A stretch of DNA of 64,000 nt from Exiguobacterium sp. RIT594 (GCF_003339585.1 NZ_QPKF01000001.1:248001-312000), one strand, 5' to 3'. Positions 46,588 through 55,890 are shown, counted from the first letter of the stretch. Program-made: numbers and translations. The notes: generated by a model from the letters alone, not told the origin.

Positions 46588-46821
46588 GTGAATCCGATTA
46601 TTGAATTTTGTATCAGTAACTTAGCGACAGGGACTCAGGTCGTCATGCAACAACTCGAACGGGACCCGAATGTCGATGTCGTTGAATATGGTTGTCTCGG
46701 TTATTGCGGCATCTGCTCCCTCGATCATTTCTGTCTGGTTGACGGAGAAACGGTTGTCGGCGAGACGCCGGAAGAGCTGTTAGAAAAAATTTATTTAAAA
46801 ATTGAAGAAAACGAACTTTAA
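46588..46821 (+). CDS. yuzB: YuzB family protein (UPF0349)
   Basis: A 77-residue protein of the YuzB family with five cysteines (8, 36, 40, 43, 49) in the pattern GCLGYCGICSLDHFC, which suggests metal or Fe-S binding. Function unknown. The start is GTG 46588 with AAGGAGG at 7 nt. It lies next to yutJ as in B. subtilis. Confidence 0.88.
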   Translation: MNPIIEFCISNLATGTQVVMQQLERDPNVDVVEYGCLGYCGICSLDHFCLVDGETVVGETPEELLEKIYLKIEENEL

Positions 46822-46854
46822 AAAAATCCCCGTGTCTCAGATGAGACCGGGGAT
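46820..46854 (-). terminator. Terminator of ribU
   Basis: On the minus strand AATCCCCG-GTCTC pairs with GAGAC-ACGGGGATT (one bulge) and is followed by seven T. On the plus strand the hairpin lacks a T run. Confidence 0.85.
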
Positions 46855-46884
46855 TCGTGTCTGTCAGCGGGCGCGGCTTCGGAC

Positions 46885-47451
46885 TTAGATTGTTTGTTGA
46901 CGACGCGTCATCCATGGCTTCAGTTTCAGGAACAGCGGAATGAAGAGTGCTGAGATGAACATCGCCTTGATGATGTTAAACGGTAAGATACCGGCTGTAA
47001 TCGTCGTCCACTTGACGGCAGGGTCAAGCATGTAGTCCATACCGAAGAACCAAGCGTACGCTGGAAGAATCAAGATATAGTTGAGGATGGCAAGACCGAG
47101 TGCCATCGTGATCGTACCTGCGACAAGACCGGTTGCGAGACCTTTTGTCGATTTCTTTTTATGATAGAACCAACTGACCGGAAGAATGAAGGCAACGCCA
47201 GCTGCGAAGTTGGCAAGCTCACCGACCGGAACACCACTTCCGCGGAAGATGTAGTACAGGACGTTTTTGAGTGCTTCGACGATGACGCCGGCAACAGGTG
47301 AGAACATGATTGCGGCGATCAAAGCAGGAACATCACTGAAGTCGATCTTCAAATAGTTCGGTAAAAACGGAAGCGGGAAATTCAGTAGCATAAGAACAAA
47401 CGAAATTGAACCTAACATGGATAATGTGACCATTTTTTGTGTGCGTTTCAT
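46885..47451 (-). CDS. ribU: Riboflavin ECF transporter S component
   Basis: Substrate-binding membrane subunit of an energy-coupling-factor transporter for riboflavin. The 188-residue protein has six hydrophobic segments, and the N-terminal LNFPLPFLPNYLKIDFSDVPALI region (parts: LPNYLKIDFSD) is typical of RibU. The upstream FMN riboswitch confirms the substrate. The start is ATG 47451, after AAAGGAGA; the frame extends 20 residues further but has no site. The shared EcfA/T subunits are not in this window. Confidence 0.95.
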   Translation of the reverse strand: MKRTQKMVTLSMLGSISFVLMLLNFPLPFLPNYLKIDFSDVPALIAAIMFSPVAGVIVEALKNVLYYIFRGSGVPVGELANFAAGVAFILPVSWFYHKKKSTKGLATGLVAGTITMALGLAILNYILILPAYAWFFGMDYMLDPAVKWTTITAGILPFNIIKAMFISALFIPLFLKLKPWMTRRQQTI

Positions 47452-47508
47452 ACGAGTATAATCTCCTTTTGCTCGTTCCTCTCGATGAAGTATTGGCATG
47501 GCTGCGTC

Positions 47509-47542
47509 CAAAATAAACCCCCATCGAAGTGTTCGATAGGGG
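47509..47542 (-). terminator. FMN riboswitch terminator
   Basis: On the minus strand CCCCTATCGA and TCGATGGGG pair (one bulge), followed by GTTTATTTT. This is the probable expression platform, 170 nt past the aptamer start. Confidence 0.75.
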
Positions 47543-47610
47543 AGAAGTCCGCAGTAAACTAAACCTGACCGATTTTTGCAAAAATCGGTTCAAGAAATAG
47601 AAACATGCCG

Positions 47611-47747
47611 CCATCTTCTCCCATCCAGACTATACTGTCGGCTCCTGAGTCACACAGAATCAGCAAATAGCGCCCTATTCGCTCGCGGGCTTCAGACGAA
47701 TCGCCTGTTTACCGCCGGTCGGGAATTTCACCCTGCCCTGAAGATGG
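47611..47747 (-). ncRNA. FMN riboswitch (RFN element) aptamer
   Basis: The minus strand reads CCATCTTCAGGGCAGGGTG, AAATTCCCGACCGGCGGT, then AGCCCGCGAGC and GGATGGGAGAAGATGG in order, the conserved RFN core. P1 is GAAGATGG/CCATCTTC. FMN binding would favour termination and shut off ribU. Confidence 0.97.
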
Positions 47748-47775
47748 AACGATTTAATTTTTTTGATACAACTCC

Positions 47776-47804
47776 TTTATACAACGAATTCAAGATTGTT
47801 TCAA
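47776..47804 (-). promoter_or_regulatory. ribU promoter
   Basis: On the minus strand TTGAAA, 17 bp, TATAAA. It starts the FMN riboswitch transcript. Confidence 0.7.
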
Positions 47805-47865
47805 GCAACTAGGTTTCGATTCCCCTTAAAATTGCGTATACTAATAAAAAAGGGAAGGTGATGAC

Positions 47866-48216
47866 ATGATTCATTTAACAGAAGCGGCCGCACTCCAAGT
47901 CAAAGAGATGATGTTGCAGGCGCCGGACGATGAACAAAATCTGCGGATGCTTGTTCAAGGTGGCGGATGCAGTGGTCTCTCCTACGGCATGGGCTTTGAC
48001 AGTGAAAAAGAGACGGACTTAACTTTTGAGCAACACGGGGTCAAAGTCATCGTCGATCAAAAAGATTATCCGGTCGTCAAAGGACTGGAAGTAGACTATA
48101 AACAATCCATGCTCGGCGGCGGATTCACGATTACGAATCCAAATGCAATTGCGACATGCGGTTGCGGGACGTCGTTCCGGACGGCTACCAATGCCGGCAC
48201 ACCGGGCGGCTGTTAA
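47866..48216 (+). CDS. yutM: A-type Fe-S carrier (YutM/HesB family)
   Basis: A 116-residue IscA/SufA-like protein that binds and hands on iron-sulfur clusters. The three cysteines are in GGGCSGLSYGM near residue 35 and the C-terminal CGCGTSF near 102. GGGAAGGTGATG precedes the ATG. Its client is not evident; SUF, YutI and LipA are encoded in the same window. Confidence 0.93.
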   Translation: MIHLTEAAALQVKEMMLQAPDDEQNLRMLVQGGGCSGLSYGMGFDSEKETDLTFEQHGVKVIVDQKDYPVVKGLEVDYKQSMLGGGFTITNPNAIATCGCGTSFRTATNAGTPGGC

Positions 48217-48229
48217 TTAAAAAACTTGT

Positions 48230-48260
48230 ATCGCAGACGATTACCGTCTGCGATTTTTTT
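48230..48260 (+). terminator. Terminator of yutM
   Basis: ATCGCAGACG (48230-48239) and CGTCTGCGAT (48245-48254), a 10-bp perfect stem, then six or seven T. Confidence 0.92.
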
Positions 48261-48349
48261 GTTTTCACGAGCGATTGACAGGATTTTTCAATGGAGATGG
48301 AGAAGGACTAACAGGAACGTTAGCACGCTATGATGAGGGAGGACTATCG

Positions 48350-49216
48350 ATGCGAAAGGTACTGATTTTCGGTGGAACACGCTACTTTGGTCGACGGTTG
48401 GCATTACGGCTCGCGGAATCGGGGGATGATGTGACGATTGTCACGCGTGGGGAACATACGCCGCCTGTCGCGAAGGGCTTGACATTTTTTAAAGGGGACC
48501 GGACGTCAAGCAGTACTATGAAGGATCTTGGAAGTCAAAACTGGGATATCATCTATGACAATATCTGTTTTAATCCGTATCAGGCGAAGCTTGCAGTTGA
48601 TGCATTCGAGGGGAAAGTCGGTCGTTACATTCTGACGTCAACCATGTCGGTCTATGAGGAGGGAGGGACAAACATCTCCGAACGGTCCTATAATCCGTTT
48701 CCCGGGAAATATGATCTCGAAAAAGAGCACGATTACGGCGAAGGGAAACGTCAGGCGGAAAGTTATTTCTTCCAACGCGCGACCTTCCCGGTCATTGCCG
48801 TTCGTTTCCCGGTCGTCCTCGGACCGGATGATTACACGGAACGACTGGTCTTTCATGTCAAACGCGCTTTGGCCGATCAGCCGATCGTTGCTGAAAACTT
48901 GTATGCGAAGGTGGGTTACATCTCAAGTTATGAAGCGGCAGCCTTCCTCGAATGGTGCGGCCGTTCGACGATGACGGGACCGATTAATGCGGCAAGTGAC
49001 GGTGTGTTGTCGATTCAAGATTTGATGGATAAGATTGATCACGTGGCAGGAACGACATCGCGTTTTGAGACGACAGGCGAAGATCCGTCACCGCTTGCAC
49101 CGGATCACGATTTCTATATGGATACGACGGCAGCCAAACAAGCGGGATATATCTTCCAACATGTTGATGACTGGCTCGATCGACTGATTGAAGAGGAGGT
49201 CCGGAACCACAAATGA
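48350..49216 (+). CDS. NAD-dependent epimerase/dehydratase-like protein
   Basis: A 288-residue extended short-chain dehydrogenase. The N-terminal cofactor loop is VLIFGGTRYFGRRL, and the YEEG...YGEGKRQAE region near residues 104-130 holds a Y-x(3)-K catalytic pair (YGEGK). The substrate is unknown; similar Bacillus genes are annotated as sugar-nucleotide epimerases or isoflavone-reductase-like. Start ATG 48350 follows GAGGGAGGA; 25 upstream in-frame residues are not supported. It forms an operon with two GNAT genes by 4-base overlaps. Confidence 0.82.
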   Translation: MRKVLIFGGTRYFGRRLALRLAESGDDVTIVTRGEHTPPVAKGLTFFKGDRTSSSTMKDLGSQNWDIIYDNICFNPYQAKLAVDAFEGKVGRYILTSTMSVYEEGGTNISERSYNPFPGKYDLEKEHDYGEGKRQAESYFFQRATFPVIAVRFPVVLGPDDYTERLVFHVKRALADQPIVAENLYAKVGYISSYEAAAFLEWCGRSTMTGPINAASDGVLSIQDLMDKIDHVAGTTSRFETTGEDPSPLAPDHDFYMDTTAAKQAGYIFQHVDDWLDRLIEEEVRNHK

Positions 49217-49719
49217 TTACCTTAATTAAACCATCGCTGCACTTGGAACCGGAATACCTTGATTATGTATCAGAGTGGCAAGAATCCGGTGAAAGCATCG
49301 TTCCGAGTGTCGTCAGTAAAACGTTTCTGCCGTTGGAGGATTTTTTGGAAGAACAGGAACAAGAGGAACGGGTGGCCCCGACGAACTGGGTGACCCACTC
49401 GACGTATTGGTTGTATGACGGGGAAACGATTGTCGGTGCAGTCAATTTCCGGCATGATCTAAACGATCAATTGCAACAAGTCGGAGGGCATATCGGTTAT
49501 GGCATTCGACCGAGTGCGCGCAATAAGGGGTATGCGACGGAAGGATTACGGCAAGCGCTTGAAGTTGCGCGAAAGCGGGGACTTGCCTCCGTCTTGATCA
49601 CCTGTAGTGCGGATAACACCGCATCCGGTCGTGTCATTTTGACAAACGGTGGTCAAGAAATCGAATCTTACATCAAAGAAGATGGAACACGGGTCCGGCG
49701 ATTTATCATTCCACTATGA
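49213..49719 (+). CDS. GNAT acetyltransferase 1
   Basis: A 168-residue GCN5-related acetyltransferase. The acetyl-CoA loop is GIRPSARNKGYATEGLR near residue 97, and the preceding strand is GHIGYGI. It resembles uncharacterised acetyltransferases of small molecules in Bacillota. It starts in an ATGA overlap with the epimerase gene and overlaps the next gene in the same way. Confidence 0.87.
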   Translation: MITLIKPSLHLEPEYLDYVSEWQESGESIVPSVVSKTFLPLEDFLEEQEQEERVAPTNWVTHSTYWLYDGETIVGAVNFRHDLNDQLQQVGGHIGYGIRPSARNKGYATEGLRQALEVARKRGLASVLITCSADNTASGRVILTNGGQEIESYIKEDGTRVRRFIIPL

Positions 49720-50237
49720 ATACCGGATTTTTAACGATTCGACGAGCCGACATGGAAGACGCTGCTGCGATTGCCCGGATTCATGTCGCATCTTGGCGGG
49801 AAACATATCGGACGATTATTCCGGATGCATATCTCGATCAGTTATCTGCGGAGAAGCGGGAACCGGGTTGGCGGAACAGTCTTGCCGAAGGTCCGGTTTT
49901 CGTGGCACTTGATCAGACAAACGAAATCGTCGGTTTTGCGAACGGTGGACCAAATAGGGAAAATGATACGACGGAGGGAGAGCTGTACGCGCTCTATCTG
50001 TTGAAAAGCCATCAGGGGCAACGAACCGGTAAACGGTTGTTTGATCACGTGTTGGAAGATCTCAGGCGGAAAGGCTTCTCGTCTTGCATGGTAAGTGTGC
50101 TGGCAGATAACCCGTCCCGTCATTTTTACGAACGTTTCGGCGGACGAATCGTTTCCGAAAAAACCATCGAGCGGGGCGGGAAACAGCTGAGTGAGTGGAC
50201 GTACCGAATTACACTCGATCCCGTATCCAACGCATAA
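49716..50237 (+). CDS. GNAT acetyltransferase 2
   Basis: A 173-residue acetyltransferase of a different GNAT subfamily from its neighbour. The acetyl-CoA loop is SHQGQRTGKRLFDHVL near residue 90, and N-terminal IHVASWRETYRTIIPDAYLD (parts: VASWRETYR) is typical of the subfamily seen near residue 22. Substrate unknown. It overlaps the upstream gene by four bases. Last gene of a three-gene operon. Confidence 0.87.
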   Translation: MNTGFLTIRRADMEDAAAIARIHVASWRETYRTIIPDAYLDQLSAEKREPGWRNSLAEGPVFVALDQTNEIVGFANGGPNRENDTTEGELYALYLLKSHQGQRTGKRLFDHVLEDLRRKGFSSCMVSVLADNPSRHFYERFGGRIVSEKTIERGGKQLSEWTYRITLDPVSNA

Positions 50238-50245
50238 GCCAAAAA

Positions 50246-50286
50246 AACAGCGTCCCTTCGATTTCCGAAATCGAGGGGACGCTGTT
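50246..50286. terminator. Terminator between GNAT 2 and yumC
   Basis: A 19-bp stem with one G-U (AACAGCGTCCC... with ...GGGGACGCTGTT), CCG loop. The minus strand has a run of seven T, so it mainly serves yumC; on the plus strand the T run is weak. Confidence 0.82.
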
Positions 50287-50298
50287 GTTCGTGATCAC

Positions 50299-51294
50299 TT
50301 AATGATTTTTCACTTTTTCGAACAGACTTGTTGAGTGTTGCGGATGGCGGGCCGATGGATCAACAAGCAACTTCGCCTGGTTAACGGCAATCGGTGCTTC
50401 TCCGAAGCCGGTCGCGATCAATTTGACACGACCGTCATACGTCGCGATGTCGCCGCAGGCAAATACGCCGGGAATCGCAGTTTCCATCTTCGAGTTGACA
50501 CGGATGGAATTCCGTTCGAATTCGACTTCCCACTCCTTGAGCGGACCGAGTGATGAGACGAAACCGAAGTTGCAGACGACATCATCGGCACCGACGACGA
50601 TGACTTCATCCGTCTCGGCGTGTTTAAATGTCAACGTTTCGATGCTGTCTTCGCCGGTAACCGATTCGAGTGTATACGGCGTCATGACATTGACGGACGA
50701 GTTATGCAACAATTCGACCGTATGTTCATGGGCACGGAACTTATCACGTCGGTGAACGAGCGTAACGGATTTCGCAATCGGCTCGAGCATCAATGACCAG
50801 TCGACGGCAGAATCGCCGCCGCCGAGCAGGACGACTTGACGGTCTTTGAAGCGGTCCATCTCGTTGACGAAATAGTGTAAGTTGCTTTCTTCGAACCGTT
50901 CGGCATCGGCGACACCGAGCGGACGGGCGGCAAACGAACCATTTCCGGCTGTCAGAATGACAGTTTTCGTATAGTGTTCACCTTTGTTCGTCACGAGTCG
51001 GATCAGTCCGTCATCAAGTCGTTCATAAGCAAGGACGGTTTCGCCAAGCACATACGTCGGATCAAATTCATTTGCTTGTTCAAGCAGGCGGTCGACTAAG
51101 TCCTGGGCTTTGACTTTCGGGAAGCCGGCAATATCGTATATATATTTTTCAGGATAGAGCGTCGCAAGTTGTCCGCCGAGTTGCGGCAGACTTTCGATGA
51201 CTTTCGTCTTCATTTGACGCATGCCTGAGTAAAACGCGGTGAACAGTCCGACCGGACCGCCACCGATAATCGTTACATCATATGGTTGGTGCAT
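50299..51294 (-). CDS. yumC: Ferredoxin-NADP(+) reductase, thioredoxin reductase type
   Basis: Flavoprotein that exchanges electrons between NADPH and ferredoxin. The 331-residue YumC-type enzyme has FAD motif [18 protein letters not shown] at residues 7-24 and NADP motif [17 protein letters not shown] near 155, and [25 protein letters not shown] near 275 (part: [12 protein letters not shown]). It lacks the CxxC of thioredoxin reductases, as expected. AGGAGGGA precedes the ATG. Divergent from ndh. Confidence 0.93.
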   Translation of the reverse strand: MHQPYDVTIIGGGPVGLFTAFYSGMRQMKTKVIESLPQLGGQLATLYPEKYIYDIAGFPKVKAQDLVDRLLEQANEFDPTYVLGETVLAYERLDDGLIRLVTNKGEHYTKTVILTAGNGSFAARPLGVADAERFEESNLHYFVNEMDRFKDRQVVLLGGGDSAVDWSLMLEPIAKSVTLVHRRDKFRAHEHTVELLHNSSVNVMTPYTLESVTGEDSIETLTFKHAETDEVIVVGADDVVCNFGFVSSLGPLKEWEVEFERNSIRVNSKMETAIPGVFACGDIATYDGRVKLIATGFGEAPIAVNQAKLLVDPSARHPQHSTSLFEKVKNH

Positions 51295-51486
51295 CTGAGT
51301 CCCTCCTAAAGTTGGATACCTCTATTATATAGGAAGAGGGGTTCTATGTTGCAAGTACGGGACATCTCACATTTTTTTGAGTTTGCATAATTTCCCTTTG
51401 CAATCTATGATAGAAAATGGTTCAATAAACGTATAGACGTGTGAACATTATTTGAACAAAGTTTTTGAGCATTTATCTGCAATTGA

Positions 51487-51504
51487 ATGTGAAGAAGATC
51501 ACAA
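51487..51504. promoter_or_regulatory. Fnr- or Rex-like operator before ndh
   Basis: ATGTGAAGAAGATCACAA contains TGTGA-N6-TCACA, the B. subtilis Fnr/CRP-type box, and also matches the Rex box TTGTGAA-N4-TTCACAA except at two positions. In B. subtilis Rex controls an ndh gene in response to NADH, so Rex is favoured by context. Confidence 0.55.
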
Positions 51505-51535
51505 CAAAACTATTATGCGTAAGGGGTATTAGAAC

Positions 51536-52747
51536 ATGAACACACCAAACATTGTTATTCTCGGAGCCGGCTACGGTGGATTGATCACAGCAGTCAACCT
51601 TCAGAAAAAACTTGGCGTCGACCAAGCGAACATCACATTAATCAACAAACACGATTATCATTACCAAACAACGTGGTTACACGAACCAGCAGCAGGTACG
51701 ATGTCTGCTGAACAAGCACGTATCTATATCAACGATGTCATCAACCCTTCACGCGTCAAGCTTGTTAAAGGAATCGTCGAAAAAGTCGATACAGCAAACA
51801 ATACAGTGAAGCTTGTTGATGGTGGAACAGTCCCTTACGATTATGTCGTCGTGGCACTCGGTGGAGTTCCTGAAACATTCGGCATCAAAGGGTTGAAAGA
51901 GAATGCTCTAACAATCAGTTCATTGAACAGTGTCCGGAAAATCAAGGAACACATCGACTATTCATTCGCAGAGTACAAAACGACGGGTTCAACAAACCGT
52001 TCACTCTTGACGATTGTCGTCGGTGGTGCCGGGTTTACAGGAATCGAGTTCATGGGTGAGCTCGTCAACCGGATCCCTGAACTGTGCAAACAATATGACA
52101 TCCCGCGCGAACTCGTTCGTGTCGTCAATATCGAAGCGGCTCCAACAGTCCTTCCTGGATTTGATGCCGATCTCGTTAACTACGCACACAAATGGCTTGA
52201 GCGCCAAGGCATCGAGTTCAAACTCGGTAACGGCATCAAGGAATGTGGACCGGGCAGTGTAACATTCGGACCACTTCAAGGTGATACGACAGAAACAATC
52301 GAAGCGAACACAATCATTTGGACAGGTGGCGTCAGCGGAAACCCTGTTGTTGCAGCATCTGGTTTCGAAGCAATGCGTAACCGTGTTGTCGTTGCAGAAG
52401 ATCTCCGTGTTCCCGGACACGAAAATGTCTTCATGATTGGTGACTGTTCAGCGGTTATGGACCCGAACTCGAACCGTCCGTACCCACCAACTGCGCAAAT
52501 CGCAACACAGCAGGCACACAAAGTGGCTGAAAACATTGCAGCACTCATCGGTGGACGTCAAACGTCGACATTCACATATGAAAATAAAGGAACTGTCGCT
52601 TCACTTGGTCATAAAGATGGAATCGGAATGGTCTTCGGTAAGAAGATTTACGGCCGTAATGCATCGTTCATGAAAAAAGTCATCGACAACAAACATTTCC
52701 TTGAGCTTAAAAAGATTGGTCTTGCCATCAAAAAAGGTAAATTCTAA
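51536..52747 (+). CDS. ndh: Type II NADH dehydrogenase
   Basis: Membrane-associated flavoenzyme that passes electrons from NADH to menaquinone without pumping protons. The 403-residue protein has FAD motif IVILGAGYGGLITAVNLQ at residues 5-22, NAD motif IVVGGAGFTGIEFMGEL near 161 and VFMIGDCSAV near 300. The C-terminal KKVIDNKHFLELKKIG segment is an amphipathic membrane anchor. Order beside yumC and yuiB matches B. subtilis yumB. AAGGGG precedes the ATG at about 10 nt. A Rex/Fnr-like box lies upstream. Confidence 0.92.
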   Translation: MNTPNIVILGAGYGGLITAVNLQKKLGVDQANITLINKHDYHYQTTWLHEPAAGTMSAEQARIYINDVINPSRVKLVKGIVEKVDTANNTVKLVDGGTVPYDYVVVALGGVPETFGIKGLKENALTISSLNSVRKIKEHIDYSFAEYKTTGSTNRSLLTIVVGGAGFTGIEFMGELVNRIPELCKQYDIPRELVRVVNIEAAPTVLPGFDADLVNYAHKWLERQGIEFKLGNGIKECGPGSVTFGPLQGDTTETIEANTIIWTGGVSGNPVVAASGFEAMRNRVVVAEDLRVPGHENVFMIGDCSAVMDPNSNRPYPPTAQIATQQAHKVAENIAALIGGRQTSTFTYENKGTVASLGHKDGIGMVFGKKIYGRNASFMKKVIDNKHFLELKKIGLAIKKGKF

Positions 52748-52759
52748 GTTCACGTTTTA

Positions 52760-52791
52760 GGCAAATGTACACTCGTGCATTTGCCTTTTTT
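52760..52791 (+). terminator. Terminator of ndh
   Basis: GGCAAATG (52760-52767) and CATTTGCC (52778-52785) with an inner AC/GT, then six T. Confidence 0.88.
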
Positions 52792-52828
52792 GTCGGTTAT
52801 ACTAAAAGAGATTTGAAGGGGGAACATT

Positions 52829-53146
52829 ATGCATATCATTCAAGCCGTGATCGGGAGCGTTCTTTATCTCGTCATGTTCTTTAGTATCGGTTTTATCTTA
52901 AACATGTTATTACGCAGTACGTGGATCATGCTTGTCCTGTATCCGATCATCATCATCATGATGATTGATAACCAGTCGACACTGGATTATTTCACGAATG
53001 CGCGTGAAGCGATTCCGAAACTCGGGGAACGCATCATGGGTCTGCAGACGGCAGACATCACTATGTTCGTAGCCGGTCTTGCCGGAATTATCATCGCCGG
53101 GATGTCGATTCGCTTCCTGCGTAAGAGCGGTTACCAAATGTTTTAA
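52829..53146 (+). CDS. yuiB: YuiB family membrane protein
   Basis: A 105-residue membrane protein of the YuiB family with three hydrophobic segments (about 4-28, 30-46 and 76-97). GFILNMLLRSTWIMLVLYP is the conserved stretch. Function unknown; it lies beside ndh as in B. subtilis. AAGGGGGAA precedes the ATG. Closed by a short terminator. Confidence 0.85.
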   Translation: MHIIQAVIGSVLYLVMFFSIGFILNMLLRSTWIMLVLYPIIIIMMIDNQSTLDYFTNAREAIPKLGERIMGLQTADITMFVAGLAGIIIAGMSIRFLRKSGYQMF

Positions 53147-53173
53147 AGTCTACTTGAGTGAGTAGGCTTTTTT
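53147..53173 (+). terminator. Terminator of yuiB
   Basis: AGTCTACT and AGTAGGCT pair (one G-U), then TTTTT. Confidence 0.75.
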
Positions 53174-53247
53174 AGTATGTGAAAACACGTTATAATGAAA
53201 ACAGTGTCTTTTAAAAAATGTGTAAGAGCAGATAGGGTTGAGAGCGA

Positions 53248-54105
53248 ATGGATAAACAAATGTACCACGTTATCAAAGTCTTGAATAATAATGTCGTCAT
53301 TTGTTCGACTGGTGCCAACCAGGAAGTCATTATCCTCGCAAAAGGGATTGGCTTCGGTCGGAAGCCAGGCGATCAACTAACGGATCTTGATAAATTAGAA
53401 AAAGTATATACGTTAAAGGATAAAGACGAACAGGCGCAGTACAAAGCACTTGTCGGACATTTGGATGAAAACTTCATCGCCTTGATGAATGAAATCGTTT
53501 CAATGATTGAAACGCGATTCGGAAAACGGGTGGATGAACACATTCACATCGGTTTGACGGATCACTTGACGTTTACATTTAAACGACTTGAACAAGGGAT
53601 GGAAGTGACGAATCCGTTTCTCGCGGAAACCGAAGCCTTGTATCCGGAAGAGTATGCTTTAGCTGAAGAAATCGTTGAATTCATCAGCGCCGAGATGAAT
53701 TTTTATTTACCGCCGGCTGAAACCGGATTTATTGCCCTTCATATTCATTCGGCGACGAACTTCAAAGATGTCCTCGAAGTTAACCGGCACCATCAATTGG
53801 TTGGATTAATTGCGAGTCATATCGAACAACGGTTACAGATTAAAATCGACCGGAAATCACTGGATTACAAGCGTTTAATCCGGCACTTACGATCGGCGAT
53901 TGAAAGGGTTTCCAATGGGGAGTACCTAGAGGCGCCAGAAAAAGTAGAAAAGCTATTGCGCGAAGAATATCCGCTGTGCTATGATACTGCTTGGGAGCTG
54001 ATGTCCATCATGGAACGTCAGTTGAAGAAAGCGGTACCGCGCGGCGAAGCGACGTATCTTACGATGCATCTGCAACGCTTAGTGCAGTACGATTTAGGTA
54101 AATGA
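53248..54105 (+). CDS. glcT: PTS-controlled transcriptional antiterminator
   Basis: BglG/SacY-family RNA-binding antiterminator for glucose PTS expression. The 285-residue protein has an N-terminal CAT RNA-binding domain (1-55: VIKVLNNNVVICS, GKGIGFGRKPGD-like IGFGRKPGD) and two PRD domains with conserved His in HIHIGLTDHL near 98 and LHIHSATN near 167. EI/EII phosphorylation would control dimerisation. It is followed by a RAT-terminator leader and ptsG. Read as GlcT by that context. Confidence 0.93.
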   Translation: MDKQMYHVIKVLNNNVVICSTGANQEVIILAKGIGFGRKPGDQLTDLDKLEKVYTLKDKDEQAQYKALVGHLDENFIALMNEIVSMIETRFGKRVDEHIHIGLTDHLTFTFKRLEQGMEVTNPFLAETEALYPEEYALAEEIVEFISAEMNFYLPPAETGFIALHIHSATNFKDVLEVNRHHQLVGLIASHIEQRLQIKIDRKSLDYKRLIRHLRSAIERVSNGEYLEAPEKVEKLLREEYPLCYDTAWELMSIMERQLKKAVPRGEATYLTMHLQRLVQYDLGK

Positions 54106-54183
54106 CCGCACGGACTACGTGTTACTGATACGATCAGGCATGAGTGGGATGTCGGGCAAGATGATTTATTTCCGTTTCTATTT

Positions 54184-54212
54184 TTACGGGATAAGTGTAT
54201 TTTGTCTACAAT
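54184..54212 (+). promoter_or_regulatory. ptsG promoter
   Basis: TACAAT at 54207-54212 with 17 bp to TTACGG at 54184-54189; start point about 54219, right before the RAT. The -35 is weak. Confidence 0.5.
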
Positions 54213-54222
54213 CCGCTTGTGC

Positions 54223-54246
54223 CTGATTTTTTTCTGTAAAAATCGG
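54223..54246 (+). promoter_or_regulatory. Ribonucleic antiterminator (RAT) of ptsG
   Basis: GATTTTT (54225-54231) pairs with AAAAATC (54238-54244), extended by two pairs to 54223/54246. Its 3' side overlaps the 5' arm of the terminator, so GlcT binding here would prevent termination. Confidence 0.7.
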
Positions 54247-54265
54247 TCAGATGTCTGACTTTTTT
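54246..54265 (+). terminator. Leader terminator of ptsG
   Basis: GTCAGA (54246-54251) and TCTGAC (54254-54259) then six T. It is mutually exclusive with the RAT. Confidence 0.75.
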
Positions 54266-54325
54266 CGACCTGTCATTGGTATTATTCCTTATTCTTAGCT
54301 CGTACATCAAAAGGAGGAAACACAC

Positions 54326-55849
54326 ATGTTCAAACAGATTTTTGCTGTTCTTCAACGTGTCGGTAAAGCGTTGATGCTTCCTGTTGCGATTTTGCCTGCT
54401 GCCGGGATCTTACTTGGATTCGGTAATGCGATGCAAAATCCGAACTTGACGTCAAAACTCGAGTTCTTAAAAAATGATGCAATCATCAAGGTTGCAAAAT
54501 TGATGGAAGCAGCCGGGGATATCATCTTCGGTAACTTAGCACTCTTATTCGCGGTCGGTGTCGCGATCGGATTAGCAGGAGACGGCGCTGCCGGACTTGC
54601 TGCCATCGTCGGATTCCTGATCATGAACAAAACAATGAGCGTTTGGCTCGGCGTTACACCAGAAATGGTTGCTAACGGACAAGGGTACGCAAACGTACTC
54701 GGTATCCCGACACTTCAAACAGGTGTTTTCGGTGGTATCATCATCGGTTTAATCGCAGCCTGGGCATACGGGAAGTATCATAATCTCGAATTGCCGCAGT
54801 TCCTCGGATTCTTCGCAGGAAAACGTTTTGTTCCAATCGTTACAGCAGTCGTTTCATTGTTCGCAGGTCTTGTACTTGTTTTCGTTTGGCCGTTCGCTCA
54901 AGACGGGTTGAACACATTCTCCCACTTCATGATGGAGAAAAACCCTACACTTGCAGCATTCGTCTTTGGTCTCATTGAACGTTCACTGATTCCATTTGGT
55001 CTTCACCATATCTTCTATGCACCATTCTGGTTCGAGTTCGGTTCATACACGAACAAAGCCGGTACAGTTGTTCACGGTGACCAAGCGATCTTCTTCGCTC
55101 AGTTAAAAGATAACGTTGCCTTGACAGCTGGTACGTTCATGACTGGTAAATTCCCATTCATGATGTTCGGTCTTCCGGCAGCAGCACTTGCTATGTACCA
55201 TGAAGCACGCCCAGAGCGTCGCGCAGTCGTTGGTGGTCTTCTTGGATCAGCAGCACTTACAGCATTCTTGACAGGTATCACAGAGCCAATCGAATTCGCA
55301 TTCCTATTCGTTGCTCCAATCTTGTTCGCAGTTCACGCAGTCTTCGCAGGTCTTTCGTTCATGACAATGCAACTCTTGAACGTTAAAATCGGGATGACAT
55401 TCTCAGGTGGATTGATTGACTTCCTTCTCTTCGGTGTCCTTCCAGGACGCACGCAGTGGTGGCTCGTCATCGTCGTCGGTCTTGTTCTCGCAGTTGTTTA
55501 CTACGTCGGATTCCGTTTCGCAATCCGCAAGTTCAACTTGAAAACACCGGGTCGTGAAGACGAAGTTCAAGAGACATCAATGGCACAAGGTTCTGAACTC
55601 GCAGCAGGTATTCTTGATGCACTTGGTTCTGAATCAAACATCAAACACCTTGACGCATGTATCACACGTCTTCGTGTTGAAGTCCTTGATAAATCAAAAG
55701 TTGACAAAAATGAATTGAAAAAATTAGGTGCTGCAGGAGTTCTTGAAGTTGGTAACAACGTTCAAGCCATCTACGGACCGAAATCAGATAACATTAAATC
55801 TGAAATTCAAGCTGTCATCGCATCACGTAAACAAGAAAAATCAGTCTAA
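54326..55849 (+). CDS. ptsG: Glucose-family PTS permease, EIICB only
   Basis: Membrane PTS transporter that imports and phosphorylates a glucose-type sugar. The 507-residue protein has an EIIC part (1-390, about 10 hydrophobic segments, [12 protein letters not shown] near 318) and an EIIB domain with the phospho-Cys in HLDACITRL near residue 443. It ends after EIIB: there is no EIIA. B. subtilis PtsG is about 700 residues with EIIA. The phosphate must come from another EIIA, such as the next gene. AAAGGAGGAAA precedes the ATG. Controlled by GlcT. Confidence 0.93.
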   Translation: MFKQIFAVLQRVGKALMLPVAILPAAGILLGFGNAMQNPNLTSKLEFLKNDAIIKVAKLMEAAGDIIFGNLALLFAVGVAIGLAGDGAAGLAAIVGFLIMNKTMSVWLGVTPEMVANGQGYANVLGIPTLQTGVFGGIIIGLIAAWAYGKYHNLELPQFLGFFAGKRFVPIVTAVVSLFAGLVLVFVWPFAQDGLNTFSHFMMEKNPTLAAFVFGLIERSLIPFGLHHIFYAPFWFEFGSYTNKAGTVVHGDQAIFFAQLKDNVALTAGTFMTGKFPFMMFGLPAAALAMYHEARPERRAVVGGLLGSAALTAFLTGITEPIEFAFLFVAPILFAVHAVFAGLSFMTMQLLNVKIGMTFSGGLIDFLLFGVLPGRTQWWLVIVVGLVLAVVYYVGFRFAIRKFNLKTPGREDEVQETSMAQGSELAAGILDALGSESNIKHLDACITRLRVEVLDKSKVDKNELKKLGAAGVLEVGNNVQAIYGPKSDNIKSEIQAVIASRKQEKSV

Positions 55850-55857
55850 TGAGTAAA

Positions 55858-55890
55858 AGAGCTTTCCCGATTTGGGAAGGCTCTTTTTTT
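55858..55890 (+). terminator. Terminator between the two PTS genes
   Basis: AGAGCTTTCCC and GGGAAGGCTCT pair (one mismatch), then seven T. Confidence 0.88.
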
